The notes below the pieces were generated by a model. The model saw only the letters and a list, made by a program, of their open reading frames with translations. It made no database searches and was not told where the DNA came from. Of a DNA stretch of 64,000 nucleotides, positions 59,172 to 64,000 are shown one piece after another. The stretch spans positions 127,872-191,871 of the forward strand of contig JBGALI010000010.1 of the NCBI GenBank assembly GCA_044223975.1. Reading direction: 5' to 3'. This stretch comes from CAZCPB01 sp044223975 (GTDB lineage: Bacteria > Planctomycetota > Phycisphaerae > Phycisphaerales > UBA1924). Position 1 is the stretch's first letter, and every line of letters begins with the position of its first letter. The translations under genes and the position numbers were made by a program.

Positions 59172-59298
59172 GGATGGACACTCGTTTCTGCCGCGGTAAA
59201 GGAGCGGCTAAGGTGTGCTTAATCCTCCGGCGGGCCCATGAGGCGTGAGGCTTCGCACCACACTCACGACGCGGCGTCGGCTTGGTCCGAAGAGAGGC

Positions 59299-59493
59299 TC
59301 AGTGCATGCAGCTCCGGATCAGGAGGCCGATGAGAATGAGAGGGATCGGCACGCCCAGGGCCCACAACAGGACCGCGGGACGAACCTTTCCGGCACGGCT
59401 GGCCCACGGCGTGCGCGCGTTCGCGTTTGCACCCGGGAGCGTGGACGCGGCAGGGTGTTGCCGGGCCGGCGGGATATGAAGTAGGGTTGACAT
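59299..59493 (-). CDS. Small single-helix membrane protein
   Basis: A 64-residue protein with AAAGGTACC upstream. A polar Pro/Ala-rich N-terminus precedes one helix ('VLLWALGVPIPLILIGLLIR') and a short tail SCMH. No family recognised. It lies between the BON and HMA genes and may be part of the same response. Confidence 0.55.
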   Translation of the reverse strand: MSTLLHIPPARQHPAASTLPGANANARTPWASRAGKVRPAVLLWALGVPIPLILIGLLIRSCMH

Positions 59494-59682
59494 GATGGGT
59501 ACCTTTCAGAAAGAGGCAACTGCGCGGAACATCCACGGACGAGCAGAGCGGGCCTCCTCGCCAGCGCCCAAGCGGCGCCATCGCACGCCCGCTGAGGCGA
59601 TGCACGTCGCTCACGTCAACTCTGCGTTGCCTTCACTCGACCTGACCGCGTGGCGCGCCAGAGGCGCGCTGACGCAGAGCTG

Positions 59683-60198
59683 TTAGGGCGCCATGCCGGG
59701 CGTCCTGCCACCCGTGCGATCGCCCGACTCGGCCACACCGCCCGACTTCAGGGCCGCGCCGCTTATCTGTCCCGGGTCGCTCTTGGTGGTAGACGGGCTT
59801 TGGCTCGAAGGAGATCCTTGGGGCGGCTGCTCGTTGCCCGTGCGCGGCATAGCGCTTCCCGAGTTCGTGCGACTCTCCGCGTTGGCGCCCCAGGGACGCG
59901 AGTCTGCTCCGGCTGCGTCGCGCCCGGCGTCACGATTGCCGCCTCGACCCGCCTCGGCGTCGCCCGTTTGGTTCCCGCCGGAGTTGTTCTCACGCGCTTT
60001 GTAGCCAGCACTTTCGATGGCCGCGCACGCCGCCTTGCAGCCGCGGTCATCTGTGGTGATCTCGGCCGCGCCGACCTTTACGGACTGGGTCTCGACACCC
60101 TCGACGCCGTTGAGTGCGTCCTTGACCGCGGCGACACACACGTGTCCGGCCATGCCGTCGATGTTGAGGGTTCTGTCGGTGATCGTCTGGGATTCCAT
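59683..60198 (-). CDS. HMA-domain protein (paralogue) with a mutated metal motif
   Basis: A 171-residue paralogue of the protein at 30649. 'RTLNIDGMAGHVCVAAVKDA' and 'GVEGVETQSVKVGAAEITTD' form the HMA fold; the usual GMxCxxC is GMAGHVC, again Gly18 for the first Cys. The second Cys pair ('GCKAACAAIESAGY') is kept. The C-terminal 100 residues are Gly/Asn/Ser/Asp-rich and disordered. AAGGAG lies before the ATG. No CsoR-type dyad of the usual form was found upstream, but an inverted repeat lies 14 bp before the start. Confidence 0.82.
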   Translation of the reverse strand: MESQTITDRTLNIDGMAGHVCVAAVKDALNGVEGVETQSVKVGAAEITTDDRGCKAACAAIESAGYKARENNSGGNQTGDAEAGRGGNRDAGRDAAGADSRPWGANAESRTNSGSAMPRTGNEQPPQGSPSSQSPSTTKSDPGQISGAALKSGGVAESGDRTGGRTPGMAP

Positions 60199-60632
60199 GA
60201 AGCGCTCCTTCGTACCACCCCATCCTTCGGCAGGGGTCGTACACCCGACACCGATGCGGAGACGATACCTCCGCGTTCCTCCGAGTCGAGCGCATTGTGG
60301 CACTTCACGACTGATGGAGAACTCTTCCCACGCTCAGGCAATACGGCCGTGTTCGTGGTCATGGTGTGCCGTTGTTACGTTGAAATATCTAATCGCTGCG
60401 CACGCGCGCCGAGCGCGCATTACGCCTCTTTGCCGTGGCGTGATGCCAGGGCACGCTCGCATTTCGCGCCGGGACGTTAACCCCCCGCGCCGTGTGAAGC
60501 GACCGCCCCGTGCATTGACCCATGCACACGCTCGCTCCGCATATTGGCGCCTTGAACGACGGGAGGCACGTCACGCAACGGACTCTGAATTCGGCGTGGG
60601 GCAGATGATTGCCCGCCGGGCTCGCGGGAACC
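60199..60632. other. Intergenic region with an inverted repeat
   Basis: About 430 bp between the HMA paralogue (minus) and the decayed duplicate (plus). GTACCACCCC (60212-60221) and GGGGTCGTAC (60233-60242) are inverted repeats with one mismatch, close to the HMA ribosome site. GTGGGAAGAG near 60335 recalls the GGAA motif seen at 22664 and 30397. No gene seen. Confidence 0.45.
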
Positions 60633-60660
60633 TTGAGAGCACGCTCTACCGGGGCATGGG
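60633..60660 (+). promoter_or_regulatory. Decayed copy of the HMA-gene promoter
   Basis: TTGAGA, 16 bp, CATGGG with CTCTACCGGGG between them aligns base for base with TTGACA, 16 bp, TATAGT at 30561-30588. Both boxes carry mutations that should abolish the promoter. It marks the left end of the recognisable direct duplicate. Confidence 0.6.
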
Positions 60661-60718
60661 GCCAGGAACCGCCGAGGGTGTGCGATCGCGCCGGCATCGC
60701 ACCAGCGCGGGGACTCCC

Positions 60719-61177
60719 CTGGCCCATCGCCCAGCTCGTCGCTCGAGTCTTTGGCCTTGTGGAGGCCGAAGGGAGGGCGCTGCGCGCCGCCATGCGCGTG
60801 GAGTCCAGGCGTCTGAGCTCCTTGACCGCTACCAACATGGCGGTCGGGGCGGCGTGCCTGGGACTGATCCGGGGAGGGTTGGTCTGCATCTTCGACATGC
60901 GCCACATGACGTGGAGCATCCACTTCGCGTGCCACCGGTGTGGTTCGCGCCCGTTCGCCACGTACGACCACAGCCGCAACAGCGTGATGCTGGGCGTGCT
61001 GGCGATGAGCGAAGGGAGCACGATACTCACCGTGCGTTGCCCTCGTCGGCGCGGCACGGGCTGAGGTGGTGGTAGTTTGACCTGAGTTGCTTTGTGATCC
61101 TTGGGCTCAAGAGCCTGGGACTGGTCCGTAGGATCCTCGTGCCCGGGCGCGATCGCATCGACGCCAGGCGAGCGTGA
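60719..61177 (+). pseudogene. Holin-desaturase chimera, decayed
   Basis: The first part ('PIAQLVARVFGLVEAEGRAL', 'TATNMAVGAACLG') matches the holin-like protein at 31574 up to its first membrane helix. From about 60873 the same frame continues with the desaturase C-terminal half ('RGGLVCIFDMRHMTWSIHFA', 'SRPFATYDHSRN'). Near 61020 a one-base deletion relative to 36620 shifts the frame and removes the HNNHH box; the desaturase-like sequence then runs in another frame to a TGA at 61175. The fused piece could be translated as far as 61064, but no desaturase activity is possible. Confidence 0.82.
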
Positions 61178-61364
61178 GAAGGGCGCGGGCCTCCAACCGG
61201 ACTGCACCGCGCCGTCTCGCACAGCCCTCGCGCGTACGAACCGAGTCCCCCTCGGGAGCACGGGCGCCGGCGCAGGGCCCCGTGCAGGGGTGTAGCAATC
61301 TCTCTCCAATCGCTCCTGCCGCTCGGAACACGGGCGACTCAGGTCCTTGTGGCGGGTACAGTGA

Positions 61365-61383
61365 CATACACCTACGGGGTATG
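61365..61383 (+). promoter_or_regulatory. CsoR-type dyad in the duplicate
   Basis: CATACACCTACGGGGTATG corresponds to the dyad at 37124-37144. The outer bases changed together (CTATAC to CATAC on the left, GTATAG to GTATG on the right), so symmetry is retained. It lies 185 bp before the DUF1328 copy. Confidence 0.65.
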
Positions 61384-61567
61384 GGCTGTACACCCCTTCG
61401 CTCGACCACCGCGTGAGACCGACGAGCGCCAACGGCGTATTGCCGGACCCGGCGTCGAAGACGGAGCGATGAACCGGCTTTCGTCTTGCGGGCGCGCGGC
61501 TTTCGGTTTTCCCTGGGGCTCGACGGGTTCGTCCGCTGCTCCCACGGCTTTCGCAAGGAGTTCACGC

Positions 61568-61747
61568 ATGCTTCGATGGGCGCTTGTCTTCCTGGTGCTG
61601 GCCCTGGTCGCGGGTCTGCTGGGCTTTACCGGAGTCGCCGGCGAGTCGATGGCGATCGCGCGCATCCTGTTCTTCGTGTTTCTCATCGTGTTCGTGATCG
61701 GGCTGGTGTACAGCCTGGTCACCGGACGGCGAATTGCCGGACCCTGA
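61568..61747 (+). CDS. Small membrane protein, DUF1328 (copy 2)
   Basis: A 59-residue protein that differs from the one at 37330 at only a few positions ('MLRWALVFLVLALVAGLLGF', end GRRIAGP). AAGGAG is kept before the ATG. Intact, unlike its upstream neighbour. Confidence 0.87.
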   Translation: MLRWALVFLVLALVAGLLGFTGVAGESMAIARILFFVFLIVFVIGLVYSLVTGRRIAGP

Positions 61748-61845
61748 CCACTTCACCGGGTTTCGCCCGGGGGATCGCTGGCCCACCCCCGCGCCGGAGT
61801 GCGCGGCACCCAACGGCTTCGGGACCGCCGAGGCCGCACTTTTTC

Positions 61846-61860
61846 GCAGGCAACGCCTGC
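61846..61860 (+). promoter_or_regulatory. Leader hairpin before the PEP-CTERM copy
   Basis: GCAGGC, AAC, GCCTGC directly precedes AAAGGA. Same arms as at 38494, different loop. Confidence 0.5.
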
Positions 61861-61874
61861 AAAGGACGTATTGC

Positions 61875-62579
61875 ATGAAGACTCCTCTCCTTATCGCCGG
61901 GTTCGCCCTCGCGTTCACCGGAAGCGCGTACGCGGGCACCGCCATCATCTCGCTCACATACTCGGATCTGAGCGGCAACTACACCGCGTCGAGCGCGAGC
62001 GCGGGCACCTTTAGCGCTCACGCGATCGATCTCCCCGGGATCCTGCGCACCGCGGGCGACGTCTCCCGCCTGATCACCCCCAACGGCAACGCCGACTTTC
62101 AGCCGGGCTTTGTGTCGGGCGCCGACCTGTCCGACTTTGCCATGAACATCGCCGTCACCCACACCGGCACCACCGGCACGGGCGCCGGCACGTTTACCGC
62201 GACCGACGCCGACGGTGACACCATCACCGGCAGCATGTCCGGCACGTGGGGACTGCAGGGCACCTTCCTGGCCTTCCAGGGCGTTCTGAGCAACGTCGTG
62301 ATCCACGATAACGGCACGCTCGACCATACGTTCAACGGGTCAAACACGGGATCCTGGGACACCACCAACTTCCCCACCGCATCCCCCTACGACGGGGCGG
62401 TCGTCCACCTCACCGAGAGGGCCGACAGCTTCTTCGCCACCAACTGGACCAATGCGGCCACCGGTGTGACCGCGCAGGTCACCGCCGCCGTCACCGTTCC
62501 TCTTCCCCCAGGCGGGCTGGCCGGGCTGGGCACGCTCTCTGGCGCGCTGGGCCTCAGTCTCGTCCGCCGTCGTCGCTGA
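61875..62579 (+). CDS. Secreted PEP-CTERM-like protein (copy 2)
   Basis: A 234-residue protein, the duplicate of that at 38523: signal peptide MKTPLLIAGFALAFTGSAYA, body 'AGTAIISLTYSDLSGNYTAS' and tail VPLPPGG with RRRR. Substitutions are spread but the frame, signals and tail are intact, so it is under selection or recently copied. Function unknown. Confidence 0.85.
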   Translation: MKTPLLIAGFALAFTGSAYAGTAIISLTYSDLSGNYTASSASAGTFSAHAIDLPGILRTAGDVSRLITPNGNADFQPGFVSGADLSDFAMNIAVTHTGTTGTGAGTFTATDADGDTITGSMSGTWGLQGTFLAFQGVLSNVVIHDNGTLDHTFNGSNTGSWDTTNFPTASPYDGAVVHLTERADSFFATNWTNAATGVTAQVTAAVTVPLPPGGLAGLGTLSGALGLSLVRRRR

Positions 62580-62591
62580 GACAACCCCATC

Positions 62592-62637
62592 CCGGCGCGC
62601 GACAGCACTCCCTCCTGCTCCCTCCGTCGCGCGCCGG
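62592..62637 (+). terminator. Hairpin with 12-bp perfect stem (copy 2)
   Basis: Identical to 39237-39282: CCGGCGCGCGAC paired with GTCGCGCGCCGG around a 22-base loop. Confidence 0.65.
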
Positions 62638-62645
62638 AGCATGGG

Positions 62646-63032
62646 ATACCAACGGGTCATTTCCGCACGCACACCACGCTTCTGCCTACGCGCCCACAAC
62701 ACTCCGAACGATCTCCGCGCCGTTGCCGGCCTAGTCACTCAACCTTGCCGCCGGGGCGGCATGTCTTGCCCGAGCACACCGCACTCCCGACGCTCGCTCA
62801 CGCGGTAACGGACTTCGATGTCGGGCTGGTGAACCGCCTTGCGCACCGCGGCGGCATCGATCACGCCCGCTGCGTGACCGCCCGGCCACTCACCTCGGGC
62901 CCACGGTTCACTGAGACGCCGTCTGCGGAGGAGCCTGTGCACGAATGGTGATGAGAATCCACCCTCCGCTCTGGAAGCGACCCCCTGCCGCAGCCTCATA
63001 ACTTGAGATCGAGACCTTACCAATCCCCTCAA
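62646..63032. other. Intergenic region, nothing recognised
   Basis: About 390 bp after the end of the duplication. Short frames on both strands have poor composition and no ribosome sites. Confidence 0.5.
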
Positions 63033-63308
63033 ATGAGTGCTCGGGCGCCGTCGAGCCTCGGGCCTCGACGCGGTGCGGCCGTGGGAGCGGCGGTCGTTGC
63101 GCTCGCCAGCCTGGTCTCGTGCGCGGACCACCGCCGCCACTTGAGCGGCGCCGAACTGGTCAGGCTCCAAGATGAGTACAACGTCACGAGCGAGCGCGAG
63201 CGAGCCTACGCGTCTGGACAGGTGATTGAGCGCATGCGCCGTGAATGTGCCGCCACCGCCGAAGGCGGCGCCGACACTTCGCCGATCTTCGACGTACTGG
63301 GCCCATGA
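63033..63308 (+). CDS. Small putative lipoprotein
   Basis: A 91-residue protein starting MSARAPSSLGPRRG, with a hydrophobic stretch ending LASLVSCADH, a good lipobox. The mature part is charged and helical ('GAELVRLQDEYNVTSERERA'). An ATG-type alternative at 63003 adds ten residues. No clear ribosome site, and the 3-prime end runs into the truncated NTPase gene, so it may itself be a remnant. Confidence 0.45.
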   Translation: MSARAPSSLGPRRGAAVGAAVVALASLVSCADHRRHLSGAELVRLQDEYNVTSERERAYASGQVIERMRRECAATAEGGADTSPIFDVLGP

Positions 63309-63792
63309 GGGGGGATGTCTCTTTGTCTCCAGCGACGACCTGGGCCGGATCGCCGATGAGGTTCGTCTTCACCCGCCCTCATGCGTCGTGATCGACGACG
63401 CCCACACCCGGCTGCCACTGGTTGAGGGCCTGCGGCGGCTGCGGGTTGAGATGCACGCGAGCTTTCGACTTCACGCCAATTGCTGGCGCCACCACGAGTC
63501 AATCTGCCGTGCGGTGCTGGCTTTGGGGGAAGCCGATGTCGTGCGCCTGGGGCCTCTTACCCGGAACCAGATCCTGGAAGTCATCAAGTCGCGCGGGATC
63601 GAAGGCTCCAACGTGCTGCTGCGCCTGCTCCTTGATCAGGCCGAAGGCAAACCCGGCCTGGCCGTGGAACTCGCCGAGGCCTGCAAGCGGGGAGAGGTCG
63701 AGCGGGTGTGGACGGGCGAGGCGCTCGCGGAGCTGATCGAGGTGTACGGGATCGATGGGCTGCGCATGCCTCGGGGGTCGTACCGCGATTGA
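63301..63792 (+). pseudogene. 5-prime-truncated STAND/AAA-type NTPase fragment
   Basis: The frame encodes 'PPSCVVIDDAHTRLPLVEGL' (a Walker B strand), 'HANCWRHHESICRAVLALGE', 'VVRLGPLTRNQILEVIKSRG' and 'LLLDQAEGKPGLAVELAEAC', the second half of a STAND or AAA NTPase core. No Walker A (GxxxxGKT) precedes it; the upstream sequence belongs to the small lipoprotein frame. It therefore looks like a remnant of a larger regulator or defence-type ATPase. Confidence 0.55.
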
Positions 63793-64000
63793 TCAGCGAG
63801 CGACGGCGGGTTTGAACATGGGCCCGGAGGCGTGCGGTCCCCCACTGTGGCTGGGGAGCTCCGCCCGTCCCGTTCCCGCGCCAACGGAATTCTCACCGGG
63901 CCGGTCCGCGCAGAAAATCTTCTCCCCAAACCCTCCACCCCAGATCCGTGTGCAAGGGGGCCATTTGCACACATTTCTGAGTGCGCCAAACCGCGCCAGG
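63793..64000. other. Right-edge region, nothing recognised
   Basis: 208 bp after the NTPase fragment with no gene or structure identified. Confidence 0.5.

Larger units (their letters stand above)
61261..62645 (+). repeat. Direct duplicate of 37021-39290, with an internal deletion
   Basis: This stretch repeats the intergenic dyad region, the DUF1328 gene, the PEP-CTERM gene at 38523 and its 3-prime hairpin in the same order. About 0.9 kb (37510-38398, with the PEP-CTERM gene at 37619) is missing here. Identity is highest in the DUF1328 gene and in the last 65 bases, and ends abruptly after GCATGGG (39290 and 62645). Confidence 0.85.

Noticed and set aside
54570..62645. Composite transposon flanked by insertion sequences
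   Set aside because: No transposase or terminal inverted repeats were found at the borders of the duplicated material.

Overview
The window is high-GC DNA from a bacterium that looks like a planctomycete of the Phycisphaerae type. The evidence is several secreted proteins that end in a short VPxP motif, a membrane helix and an RRRR or RRKR tail (PEP-CTERM-like sorting), a C-terminal pair of dockerin-like DFxxxGFVxGxDFD calcium loops, a prepilin-like protein inside a sugar operon, and long intergenic spaces. No rRNA, intact tRNA, CRISPR array, transposase or integrase was found.

Region 1 (1-10.9 kb) is a carbohydrate-use locus. A minus-strand operon encodes a GH94 phosphorylase, a pseudopilin, a small membrane protein and a sugar-binding ABC component that runs off the left edge. 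Next come a PEP-CTERM protein, a secreted GH144/glycoamylase-like protein, a divergent LacI-family regulator and a dockerin-tailed secreted protein. Three near-identical LacI-type operators (4663, 5712, 7313) tie the first three transcription units to the regulator. Region 2 (11-19 kb) holds a phosphoketolase-acetate kinase operon, a DUF3300-DUF2950 pair and two small stress-type proteins. Region 3 (19.3-29.5 kb) is a signalling block: a PAS histidine kinase with a LuxR-type response regulator, a hybrid kinase divergent from a lone receiver, a PAS-LuxR regulator, a CsoR-fold protein without copper ligands, and a B12/radical SAM enzyme.

Region 4 (29.6-41.9 kb) is an envelope and metal-stress block: small membrane proteins, an HMA-domain protein, a DUF883-like protein, a holin-like protein, an ECF sigma factor, an AI-2E-type transporter, a genuine CsoR, a fatty-acid desaturase, a DUF1328 protein, two PEP-CTERM proteins and a PRC-barrel protein. 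CsoR-type dyads (TACCCC..GGGGTA) recur at the promoters. Region 5 (42-53.5 kb) has a five-gene cyclopropane-fatty-acid-synthase operon, a TerC protein behind a yybP-ykoY manganese riboswitch, a RaiA/HPF-like protein and assorted membrane proteins, one of them fused to a peroxiredoxin-like domain.

Region 6 (53.5-64 kb) begins at a 3-prime fragment of a tRNA-Thr gene and contains a second, partly decayed set of the Region 4 genes. Inverted paralogues of the PRC-barrel, sigma, holin (broken), DUF883 and HMA genes lie at 54.6-60.2 kb. A collapsed direct copy of the 30.56-39.29 kb segment lies at 60.6-62.65 kb and includes a holin-desaturase chimera. The reading offered here is that a CsoR-box and sigma-linked envelope-stress module was duplicated, possibly through an island that entered at a tRNA-Thr gene, and that one copy is decaying.
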